Origin: Alphaproteobacteria bacterium
GTDB taxonomy: Bacteria; Pseudomonadota; Alphaproteobacteria; Micropepsales; Micropepsaceae
NCBI GenBank assembly: GCA_025935155.1
Contig: JAICVV010000025.1
Location: forward strand, 1-13,280
Length of the DNA stretch: 13,280 nt
Direction of reading: 5' to 3'
This document shows positions 1 through 7,375 of this stretch, piece by piece (position 1 is the first letter of the stretch; each line of letters begins with the position of its first letter). Below the pieces are notes generated by a model. The model did not search any database. It was not told the origin of the DNA and saw only the letters and a list, made by a program, of their open reading frames with translations. The translations under genes were made by a program, and so were the position numbers.

Positions 1-124
1 CGCGTCGATCGCGAAAAGCAGCACTCACCCTCTCGTTAAGCAAGAATGAAGTGGCGCAAGCGGGCGCCGCCACATTGGCCCGCGGCTTGCAGCATCCTCG
101 GCTGTAGCGAGAGGACATGCTCCA

Positions 125-592
125 ATGCGGCTCGGAGATCATACCCACGGGGGTTCCCGCACGCTTCAGAGGAGCGCCGTTTCCGTCGAGATTACGCTGA
201 CGGACGGGACATCGCTTTTCGCCAGGGTGTTTCTCCCCATGCAGGGCCGCGTCAGCGATGTGCTCAACGATGAGAGGCAGTTCCTGCCGGTTGAAACGGA
301 TGGCGAGTCTCTGGCGCTGGCGAAGGCCACGATCAGGCAAGTGCGGTTCCCGGCCGCCGCCAAGGCTCCTTACCGCGGCAAATGTCCGTATTCGATCCTT
401 GGTCTGCCGGAAGGCGCCCCCATCGAGGAAATCAAGAAGGCCTATCGCGAACTGTGCACGGCCAATCATCCCGACCGGGTGAGGGGTACCGGTCTGGGAC
501 ACGATTTCGTGGAATTCGCCACCGAGAACATGATGCGAATCAACAATGCCTATGCGCAGCTGACGAAGGGTGTCAGCCAGCAGGCCGCCTGA
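125..592 (+). CDS. Small J-domain (DnaJ-like) co-chaperone protein
   Basis: This is a 155-residue protein with a C-terminal J domain at about residues 88-148. The HPD motif that stimulates Hsp70/DnaK ATPase is at residues 115-117 (NHPDR), preceded by helix II (IEEIKKAYREL). By family knowledge it should recruit DnaK to a client. It lacks the G/F-rich and zinc-finger regions of true DnaJ. Residues 20-75 form a separate, beta-rich-looking segment (VEITLTDG, then FLPVETDG), which I cannot name with certainty and which may select the client. No signal peptide or membrane segment is visible. The start is supported by GAGAGGA at 109-115, nine bases before the ATG. It is convergent with the sugar transporter gene, with about 60 bp between the stops. 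The J domain is secure; the client is unknown. Confidence 0.88.
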   Translation: MRLGDHTHGGSRTLQRSAVSVEITLTDGTSLFARVFLPMQGRVSDVLNDERQFLPVETDGESLALAKATIRQVRFPAAAKAPYRGKCPYSILGLPEGAPIEEIKKAYRELCTANHPDRVRGTGLGHDFVEFATENMMRINNAYAQLTKGVSQQAA

Positions 593-655
593 GACTCATC
601 ATTGGCCGCTGACTTGCGCGGAAGCCGAGCCTGACGGAAAGATCACAATGTGCAT

Positions 656-1966
656 TCATCTGACTGTGCTGGCAGTATTTTCGCCCGCTTCGTTTCCAAG
701 GCCGTTGGCGGTGAGCCAGCCGTAAATCAAAATCCAGATGTAGCAAAGCGCCGGTACGATCAGCGCCGTCGCAAGGGCCGTTCGATCCGCGAGAGCCCCG
801 GTGATCACCGGCACAATGGCGCCGCCCACAATTCCCATCACCAGAAGCGCCGAACCGTTGGGCGTTTCGGTTCCGAGATTCTCCGAGGCCAGCGCGAAGA
901 TGGTGGGAAACATGATGGAATTGAAAAGACCGACGGCAAGTAGCGATCCGGCTGCGACATCGCCGGTGGTGAAGGAAGAAGCGATAGCGAGAAACGTTGT
1001 GCATACGGCGCAAAACATCAGCACAAACCCCGGCCGCACCCGAGTGAGGACGTATGCGCCAATGAAGCGCCCCACCATCGCCCCGCCCCAGTACAGGCTG
1101 ACGAATTTTCCGGCGCGCTCCGCCGGCAGCCCAAGCACGGAGGGCTGCATCAGATAATTGGTCATGATGCTGCCGATGGAGACTTCCGCGCCGACATAGA
1201 GAAAGATGGCGAGTGTGCCGAGAATGAGTCGCGGGCGATCGCGCAGCGCCCACAATGCGCTGAGCTTCGCCATCTTGGCGCTCACCGGCGGCGCAGCGCT
1301 GCGGCGCAGAAACCAGAAGGCCGCGGCGAGCAACGCGAGCGCCACTCCGATTATCACGAACGGCAGCTGCACGGAGTGCGCTTCCATGCGTCGCGCAGCG
1401 GCGATTGCCGCGGCCGTCATCCCGTGCGGGTGAACGGTGACGCCGGTACGCAGGATCAATACCGCGCCGATCCAAGGGCCGATGGTGGTGCCGAGTGAAT
1501 TGAACGCTTGCGCCAATGTCAGGCGGCTGTGCGAGGATGCGACGGGGCCAAGCTCTGCAATGAACGGATTGGCCACCACCTGCAGCAGGGTGATTCCGGC
1601 GGCCATCACAAACAGCGCCAGCAGGAACGCTGGAAATACTGCGAGCGACGCCGCAGGAATGAACAGCAGGCAGCCGCACGCCATCACCGCCAGGCCAAGA
1701 ATGGCGCCGCGAATATAGCCAATGCGCGACAGGATGAACCCCGCGGGAATCGAGAATACGAAATAGCCGAGGAAAAAGCTGAACTGGGTCAGCATCACTT
1801 CCGCATACGAGAGCGCGAAAAGCCCCTTCAACTTCGGCACCAGAGTGTCGATGAGAACCGTCGCAAATCCCCAGGCGAAAAACAGAAACACCACCAGCCC
1901 AAGCAGCAGCGGCTGCCGCCGTTCGGCAATCAGCGCACCATCGGGCGCGGCCGCATCGCTGCTCAT
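656..1966 (-). CDS. Sugar MFS transporter, FucP/GluP family (sugar:H+ symporter)
   Basis: This is a 436-residue integral inner-membrane protein with about 12 hydrophobic segments, the normal size for the FHS (fucose/glucose-galactose:H+ symporter) branch of the major facilitator superfamily. Family signatures are visible: AWGFATVLIDTLVPKLK in TM1 (residues 31-47), the QFSFFLGYF segment (61-69), GITLLQVVANPF (124-135) and YVGAEVSIGS (257-266). The last is typical of the glucose/galactose subgroup rather than L-fucose FucP, but substrate cannot be fixed by eye. The ATG lies inside ATGA, where the TGA ends the upstream glycoside hydrolase, so translation is probably coupled. GGGAG sits eight bases upstream of the start (1975-1979, minus strand). 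The pair suggests hydrolysis outside or in the periplasm followed by monosaccharide uptake. Confidence 0.9.
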   Translation of the reverse strand: MSSDAAAPDGALIAERRQPLLLGLVVFLFFAWGFATVLIDTLVPKLKGLFALSYAEVMLTQFSFFLGYFVFSIPAGFILSRIGYIRGAILGLAVMACGCLLFIPAASLAVFPAFLLALFVMAAGITLLQVVANPFIAELGPVASSHSRLTLAQAFNSLGTTIGPWIGAVLILRTGVTVHPHGMTAAAIAAARRMEAHSVQLPFVIIGVALALLAAAFWFLRRSAAPPVSAKMAKLSALWALRDRPRLILGTLAIFLYVGAEVSIGSIMTNYLMQPSVLGLPAERAGKFVSLYWGGAMVGRFIGAYVLTRVRPGFVLMFCAVCTTFLAIASSFTTGDVAAGSLLAVGLFNSIMFPTIFALASENLGTETPNGSALLVMGIVGGAIVPVITGALADRTALATALIVPALCYIWILIYGWLTANGLGNEAGENTASTVR

Positions 1967-4224
1967 GGCGCAAACTCCCGCGCAGGCAAGTGAACATCGA
2001 TAGCCTGACCCAGTGCGGCGGAGGAATCGCCCGCGCTCAGCCGATACGTTCCCTCCGCCATGCGCCAGGCATGATGCGCAGTGTCGAACGATGCCAGCAA
2101 GCGCGGTTCTGCCACAATCGTAACGCGGCGCTTTTCGCCCGGCTTCAATTCTATTTTGCTAAAGCCCACAAGCCGGCTCACGTTTGAGCCATTGTCGTCC
2201 GGCGGTGATGCATACAGCTGAACCGTTTCGGCACCCGCAACCGTGCCGGCATTGGTTATATCGACGCTCGCCGAAACCGTGCCGTTCATCGCATTCGCTG
2301 TAAGTCCCTCTATGCGGAACGTGGTGTACGAAAGCCCAAAGCCGAACGGAAAGAGCGGCGTCAGGTTCTTGCGCTCGAACCAGCGGTAGCCCACGTCGGC
2401 GCCTTCGATATAATTCACATCGAACGGCATGCCCGGCGCCGCACTTGGGATCACGGGCCGCGGCAGCTGATCGTCTCCTTGCGGAAAAGTGAGGGGCAGC
2501 TTGCCAGAGGGGTTCACGTCGCCGAACAGCACGCGCGCAATCGCAGCGGCTCCTCCGCTCCCGGCGTACCACGCTTCCAAAACCGCGGACACACGCGCAA
2601 GCCACGGCATCAGCACCGGGCCGCCAGTTTCAAGCACCACGATGGTGCGCGGATTTGCGGCAGCAACCGCTTCAATCAGTTCATCCTGCTCGCCGGGCAG
2701 GCCGAGCGTTGGCACATCGCGGCCCTCCGCCATCCATTGCGAAGCGAAGACGATCGCCACGTCGCATTGCTTCGCAAGCAGGGCAGCGGTCTGCGCGTTT
2801 TCACCGCTGTCGTATGCGACGGTCGCATTCGGTGCGAGCGCGCGAATCGCCAAAAGAGGCGAAGGCGGATCGAAAAGCTCCGTCCCACGAGGGAAAATTT
2901 TCGCGCCGTTCCGCATAACCTGAATTGCACCCCCGACGGGAAATTCATCGGCGGTGCTATGGCCAACAGGCACGACCTGCGAGGAGCCACCTCCGGACAG
3001 AACCCCAATATCCGCATGCGCGCCGATCACCGCTATGCGCGGCACGCTTCGGCTGAGCGGAAGAAGCTTCGCGCCGTTTTTGAGCAGAACGATTCCCTCC
3101 TCGGCATCCTTCTGCGCAGTCGGACGATTTGCCTCTAGATCGAGCGTCAGCTTCTCAGCCGGATAATCGAACAGCCCCTTTGCGATCATGCTCCGCAGAA
3201 TTCGATGCACCATGTCGTGCAGCCGCGCGGGCGAAACAGATCCATCGGCGAGCGCCTGTTTCAGTGGTGGGCCAAAATAATCTTTCGCATCGAACCCTGC
3301 CGCCGACTCCTGATCGAGGCCCGCGTTGGCGGAGTCCTGGGTGCTATGAACGGCGCCCCAATCCGAGAGCACCCAGCCCGGATATTTCCAGTCCGTCTTC
3401 AGCACATTGGTCAGCAGGAACGGATTTTCGCAAGCATACGTGCCGTTGACCCGATTGTAGGCACACATCACGGCGCCGGGATCGCTGCGTTCGACAGCGA
3501 TTTCGAAGGCAAGCAGATCCGATTCGCGCGCGGCGGCCTCGTCGATGACGGCGTTCAGCACGGTTCGTCCGGTTTCCTGATCGTTCAGCGCGAAGTGCTT
3601 CACGGTCGAGACGATGTGCTGGCTTTGCACGCCGCTCACTTCCGCTCCGGCGATGATGCCGGCCAGCAACGGGTCTTCGCCGGCATATTCAAAGGTACGG
3701 CCGCCCCGTGGCTCACGCGCCAGATTCATGGCGCCTCCCAGAAGCACGTTGAAGCCGCGGTCCCGCGCTTCCGTGCCAATGGCCGCGCCCACCTGCTGTG
3801 CCAGCGCTGGGTTCCAGGTTGCCGCCGTCAGCACGCCGGAAGGGAAGGCGGTCGCCTGATCCAGCGGTCGCATACGTGAATTATTTGCAATGCCGAGCCC
3901 GGCATCGCTTTCCACCAGTGCCGGAATGCCGAGCCGCGGAATACCGGGAACGTAACCGGCCGTCCCGGGAAGAAATGGCTTCAACGCTTCGGGTGGGGGA
4001 CGGCCATAGGGCAGCCTTTGATCGGCGCCCACATAGCCCATCACCATCTCAAGCTGTTCATCTTCCGTCATTTGGGCGAGCAGCAGATCGGCGCGTGCGT
4101 CCGCGCCCAATGCAGTGTTCATCCACGGGAGAGGAGCGGATGAACGACTGGTTTCACCGCCTGCCGAAAGCGGCAGGAAGAACATGCCTGCCGCAATCAT
4201 GGACAGACTCTTGCGAGGTATCAC
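1963..4224 (-). CDS. Secreted glycoside hydrolase family 3 (beta-glucosidase-like)
   Basis: From the GTG at 4224 the product is 753 residues, the usual size for three-domain GH3 enzymes. The N-terminal domain carries GH3 landmarks: ESDAGLGI (105-112), FEYAGEDPLLAG (178-189), KHFALND (209-215) and VLSDWGAVH, whose Asp (about residue 288) is the expected catalytic nucleophile. The GH3 C-terminal sandwich has AEGRDVPTLGLPGEQ, with Glu about 500 as likely acid/base. A fibronectin-III-like domain follows, including FPFGFGLSYTTF. The N-terminus looks like a Sec signal peptide (RK then a hydrophobic stretch, ending near LSAGG), so the enzyme is probably periplasmic or outer-membrane exposed. The ATG at 4200 is an alternative start. 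The frame stays open upstream to 4545, but that part lacks GH3 features and overlaps the divergent gene. It overlaps the transporter start by ATGA. It could be a beta-glucosidase or another beta-glycosidase such as a xylosidase. Confidence 0.92.
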   Translation of the reverse strand: MIPRKSLSMIAAGMFFLPLSAGGETSRSSAPLPWMNTALGADARADLLLAQMTEDEQLEMVMGYVGADQRLPYGRPPPEALKPFLPGTAGYVPGIPRLGIPALVESDAGLGIANNSRMRPLDQATAFPSGVLTAATWNPALAQQVGAAIGTEARDRGFNVLLGGAMNLAREPRGGRTFEYAGEDPLLAGIIAGAEVSGVQSQHIVSTVKHFALNDQETGRTVLNAVIDEAAARESDLLAFEIAVERSDPGAVMCAYNRVNGTYACENPFLLTNVLKTDWKYPGWVLSDWGAVHSTQDSANAGLDQESAAGFDAKDYFGPPLKQALADGSVSPARLHDMVHRILRSMIAKGLFDYPAEKLTLDLEANRPTAQKDAEEGIVLLKNGAKLLPLSRSVPRIAVIGAHADIGVLSGGGSSQVVPVGHSTADEFPVGGAIQVMRNGAKIFPRGTELFDPPSPLLAIRALAPNATVAYDSGENAQTAALLAKQCDVAIVFASQWMAEGRDVPTLGLPGEQDELIEAVAAANPRTIVVLETGGPVLMPWLARVSAVLEAWYAGSGGAAAIARVLFGDVNPSGKLPLTFPQGDDQLPRPVIPSAAPGMPFDVNYIEGADVGYRWFERKNLTPLFPFGFGLSYTTFRIEGLTANAMNGTVSASVDITNAGTVAGAETVQLYASPPDDNGSNVSRLVGFSKIELKPGEKRRVTIVAEPRLLASFDTAHHAWRMAEGTYRLSAGDSSAALGQAIDVHLPAREFAP

Positions 4225-4263
4225 GCCTGGACTCAGCCCCCTTATGCGTTTCCGTTCTGTCGC

Positions 4264-4365
4264 ATGAGGAAAGCGGTCACGCAAATTGCGGCGATCGTGA
4301 ATGGAGGCCTCGCGTTTGCGGCATCGCAGGCGCACTCGCGCAGGCAGCGGCAGTGCGCCGCTTGA
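4264..4365 (+). CDS. Possible 33-residue small ORF with signal-peptide-like start
   Basis: An ATG at 4264 opens 33 codons ending in TGA at 4363-4365. The product begins MRKAVTQIAAIVNGGLAFAA, which has a basic N-terminus, a moderately hydrophobic core and small residues at a plausible cleavage point, followed by a basic tail (HSRRQRQ). I do not recognise it. No convincing ribosome binding site precedes it, and its stop overlaps the candidate -35 box of the export gene promoter. It could be the decayed start of a lost exported protein, a leader ORF, or chance in GC-rich DNA. Confidence that it is a real gene is low. Confidence 0.15.
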   Translation: MRKAVTQIAAIVNGGLAFAASQAHSRRQRQCAA

Positions 4366-4390
4366 AGCAGGGGACCTCACAGAGTAAAAG
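4362..4390 (+). promoter_or_regulatory. Candidate sigma-70 type promoter for the export gene
   Basis: TTGAAG (4362-4367) and TAAAAG (4385-4390) are separated by 17 bases, the optimal spacing. Each box matches four of six consensus positions. A transcript would begin near 4397 and leave a leader of about 36 bases before the ATG at 4433. This is a pattern match only. Confidence 0.35.
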
Positions 4391-4432
4391 CCGGACTCAA
4401 TTGGGTTTTCCGGCACGGAAAGAACTGGGGTA

Positions 4433-7375
4433 ATGTCGCTAAAAAAGGTTTGCGCCGGCGCAATTCGGGCCGCTGTGGTTGGGCTTGCGCTTGCGGCGAT
4501 CGGGTCCTTCGGAGCAGAGGGCCAGACCACCGTTCCCAGCGGCACAGATATTCAAAGCATTCTGAATGCGATTTCCGGGCAGCCGTCGGCGACTACCACA
4601 TCGCCTGCGCAGCAAATACCGTCGGCACCTGCCGCACCGACGCAGACAACTATTCAACCCGCAACGCCGCCGGCTCCGTCAGCGGCCTCTCAGGCGCCAT
4701 CCCATCTCGAGCAACTATTTTCGCAGCGTGCCGGCCGCACTTTGACGCAATACGGTTACGATACCTTTGGCGTGGGCAGCAGCGTTCCGGTGACCCAGGT
4801 GGGGGCCCTCCAGGATAGTTACGTCCTCGGGGTGAACGACCAGTTGAATATTGTTCTGAGAGGGCATCAGAACATTGCCTACACGGTCACCATCGACCGT
4901 GAAGGCCGCATCATTCTTCCCGATCTGCCGCCAATCGTAGCGGCCGGCCGCACGTTGGGCGATGTCCGCGCTGAAATCGTACAACGCGAGGCGAAGTCTC
5001 AGATCGGCGCGCAAGCATTCGTTTCCGTCGGCACTGTGCGCCAGGTTGCCGTTCTGGTGACTGGCGAAGTGGCAACACCCGGCGTCCGGACGCTTACCGG
5101 ACTGAACACGCCGGTGGATGCCATTCTTCTCTCCGGCGGCATCAAGAAAACCGGCAGCCTTCGCAACGTCATTCTGGAGCGCGGTCATCGCCGCATTCGG
5201 CTCGACCTTTATTCTTTAATTGGCCGCGGGTCGTTTGCAGCGGCTGGAGGGCTGACGGAAGGCGACCGGATCATTGTGCCGCCTATCGGGCAGACGGTAG
5301 CAGTTGCAGGCCTCGTGAAGAATCAGGGAATTTTCGAACTTGCCCCCGGCGCGAGCGCGATCACCGAGCAGTCGCTTGTCGCGCTTGCCGGGGGTGCCGA
5401 ATTGGCGGGTGCCAAGCGGCTGACCAAACTCGAACTGCTTCCCGATGGCCGCACGCAACTGGTCGCTGTCGGGAAGAGCGGCATCGTCAAGTCCGGTGAA
5501 GTTTTGTTTGTCGATTTCGAGCGCTCGGCCTCGAATGGAATCGTCACGCTGTCGGGTGAAGTTTCAGTGCCTGGCACGCGCGCTTTAGGCGCCACACCGA
5601 CCATGTCGCGCCTGATCCGCGACACCGACGACCTCACGCCGCAATCCTATACACTCTACGGCGTTGTGATCCGGCGGGAGCCGAAATCGAATTTCCAGAC
5701 GATTATCCCTTTTTCGATCGAAAACACGTTCGAGAAGAAAGAAGATCTGAAGCTGGCCGACAACGATACGGTCTACGTCTTCAACCAGTCGGAGATCGCA
5801 ACCTTGGCCGCTGCCGCGAGCGCTGCCTTGGGAACCACCGCTTCCGCTTCCCAAAATCCTCTGGCATCTCGTTCGCCGAGTTCGAGTTCAAGTTCGAGCT
5901 CGACGTCGGCATCGCCCTCCACCTCAGGCGGAACATCTTCATCGTCTCAATCGAGTAGCACACCTTCCACCCAAACCGGTCAGGCTCCGCCTGCGAGCGC
6001 GTCCGGTAATGCGGCCAGTGCGAGTCAGCAGACGAGCAGCAGCATAGCTCCGGCTGCGCTCGCTGCGCTGGCGCAAAATGCGCCGTCGGCGGCCGCTGCC
6101 GCAGCTTTGCAGGCGGGCAACGCGCCGCCGCAACCGACCACCACTCCGTCATCGTCGTTGCCTAGCACCGGTGCTGCAGTGGTCGGATTGGGCCAGGCGC
6201 AGGCGACGGAAGGCGCGACAGGCGGCGCCGCAGCTACCGTCGCCACGAACAAGGGAGCACAGACGCAGGTTTCGTTGGACCAGATCGCCTCCAATCTTGG
6301 CGTCCCGACCGTGGAGTTGGTGAACTCCGCACGCGATTATCTCGTGACGATCAATGGGGAAGTGCGCAATCCGGGCCCGTATCTCGCGGTTGGCGATACG
6401 AGCCTTGGCGCTCTCGTGGCCGCAGCGGGCGGGGTACAGCGCGAAGCGGATCTCTCGTCCGTCGAGATTACGTCCACGATCATCGATACAAGCAACGGCA
6501 CCTCGCGCACGGTACGAAACTCCCTGCGGGTTACGCCGCAGGACTTCGCCAGCGTTTCGCTAAAACCGTTCGATAGCGTGCGGCTGCGTCCGGTATTTTC
6601 CGATCGCAACGGTGAGACGATTACGATTCTTGGCCAGGTGCGTTACCCGGGCACCTTCGACATCACACGCGGCGAGCGGCTGTCTTCTGTGCTCGCCCGC
6701 GCCGGTGGATTGACCGACGAAGCCTATCCGTTCGGCACGGTCTTCACCCGCCAGAGCGCCGCGATCCAGGAGGCCGACGGTAATCAGCGTACCGCCCGTC
6801 TGCTGGAGGACGATATCGCCACGGTTGCAACCCAGCCGGCGACAGTGGTGAATCCGTCCGGTCTTTCCTATGTCGAGCAGATTGCGCAGGAACTGCGCAC
6901 AATGCCCGCCCTTGGGCGGATTTCGGTCACCGCCGATCCTGTCATCCTCGCGACCAAGCCGGAACTGGATGTGCTGCTTGAATCCGGAGACACGATCTAC
7001 GTGCCGAAACGTCCGGCTACTGTTACCGTAACCGGTGCGGTCCTGAGCGAGGGCGCCTTCGCATACCGCGGAGGTCTTACCGTGCGCGATTACATTGCTC
7101 TGGCGGGCGGTGAAAACGGTTCGGCCGACGATAGCCTGGTGTTTGTGGTTTTGCCGGACGGGACCTCGCGGCCGGAGGGCGACAGCTGGTTCAATTTTGG
7201 CGGCGGCCACGAAATTCCGCCGGGCTCGATGGTGGTCGTGCCGCGCGATCCGCTACCGTTTAACTGGACAGTTTTTGCTATTAACGCGACGGACATCCTC
7301 AGCAAGATGGCGACGACAGCTGCAGCCCTGACAGTGATTGGCGCGAACCGCGGTAGCAGCGGCAGCGGCGGCTAG
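4433..7375 (+). CDS. Large polysaccharide export protein with Poly_export and multiple SLBB domains
   Basis: This is a 980-residue exported protein of the Wza/outer-membrane polysaccharide export class. It starts with a Sec signal peptide (MSLKKV, then a hydrophobic run to about residue 28). I see no lipobox cysteine, unlike classical Wza. A Pro/Gln/Thr-rich segment (50-90) leads to the polysaccharide export domain (about 128-200, YVLGVNDQLNIVLRG). SLBB-like modules follow near 204-260, 288-340 and 370-450. A Ser/Ala/Gln linker spans about 455-606. Three more modules are near 636-700, 729-790 and 863-905, each with the GxVxxPG-like turn or a variant and a later AGG. The C-terminus (944-970) is a likely membrane helix comparable in position to Wza's pore helix. 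It probably forms or gates the outer-membrane channel for the polymer made by the neighbouring glycosyltransferases. Its stop overlaps the convergent glycosyltransferase stop. Confidence 0.9.
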   Translation: MSLKKVCAGAIRAAVVGLALAAIGSFGAEGQTTVPSGTDIQSILNAISGQPSATTTSPAQQIPSAPAAPTQTTIQPATPPAPSAASQAPSHLEQLFSQRAGRTLTQYGYDTFGVGSSVPVTQVGALQDSYVLGVNDQLNIVLRGHQNIAYTVTIDREGRIILPDLPPIVAAGRTLGDVRAEIVQREAKSQIGAQAFVSVGTVRQVAVLVTGEVATPGVRTLTGLNTPVDAILLSGGIKKTGSLRNVILERGHRRIRLDLYSLIGRGSFAAAGGLTEGDRIIVPPIGQTVAVAGLVKNQGIFELAPGASAITEQSLVALAGGAELAGAKRLTKLELLPDGRTQLVAVGKSGIVKSGEVLFVDFERSASNGIVTLSGEVSVPGTRALGATPTMSRLIRDTDDLTPQSYTLYGVVIRREPKSNFQTIIPFSIENTFEKKEDLKLADNDTVYVFNQSEIATLAAAASAALGTTASASQNPLASRSPSSSSSSSSTSASPSTSGGTSSSSQSSSTPSTQTGQAPPASASGNAASASQQTSSSIAPAALAALAQNAPSAAAAAALQAGNAPPQPTTTPSSSLPSTGAAVVGLGQAQATEGATGGAAATVATNKGAQTQVSLDQIASNLGVPTVELVNSARDYLVTINGEVRNPGPYLAVGDTSLGALVAAAGGVQREADLSSVEITSTIIDTSNGTSRTVRNSLRVTPQDFASVSLKPFDSVRLRPVFSDRNGETITILGQVRYPGTFDITRGERLSSVLARAGGLTDEAYPFGTVFTRQSAAIQEADGNQRTARLLEDDIATVATQPATVVNPSGLSYVEQIAQELRTMPALGRISVTADPVILATKPELDVLLESGDTIYVPKRPATVTVTGAVLSEGAFAYRGGLTVRDYIALAGGENGSADDSLVFVVLPDGTSRPEGDSWFNFGGGHEIPPGSMVVVPRDPLPFNWTVFAINATDILSKMATTAAALTVIGANRGSSGSGG
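5879..5902 (+). repeat. Hexanucleotide tandem repeat in the export gene linker
   Basis: Four tandem hexamers of the form AGTTCG, with single changes (AGTTCA and AGCTCG), encode a poly-serine run of eight residues at about 483-490. A change in copy number would add or remove Ser-Ser pairs without shifting the frame. It lies in the low-complexity linker between the two groups of SLBB domains. Confidence 0.7.

Larger units (their letters stand above)
4225..4432. other. Divergent intergenic region between hydrolase and export genes
   Basis: This 208-bp spacer must hold the promoters for both the hydrolase/transporter operon (-) and the polysaccharide export gene (+). A candidate plus-strand promoter is listed separately at 4362-4390. 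On the minus strand I found no -35/-10 pair good enough to report. The spacer also contains a 33-codon plus-strand frame (4264-4365) with a signal-peptide-like N-terminus, listed separately. Confidence 0.5.

Noticed and set aside
1..124. Gene at the left edge before the J protein
   Set aside because: The short frame from 46 runs into the J protein gene in another phase and has no family features; only the ribosome binding site of the J protein is supported here.
593..655. Bidirectional terminator between the J protein and transporter genes
   Set aside because: Only weak complementarity (CCGC with GCGG) is visible, with no T-run on either strand.
573..1997. Long minus-strand frame of 474 codons over the sugar transporter gene
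   Set aside because: It is out of frame with the transporter, is rich in Arg/His/Ser with no domain pattern, and is explained by GC-rich codon bias.
4225..4545. Extension of the glycoside hydrolase to an ATG at 4545
   Set aside because: The extra 107 residues show no family features, would bury the signal peptide and would overlap the first 113 bases of the divergent export gene.
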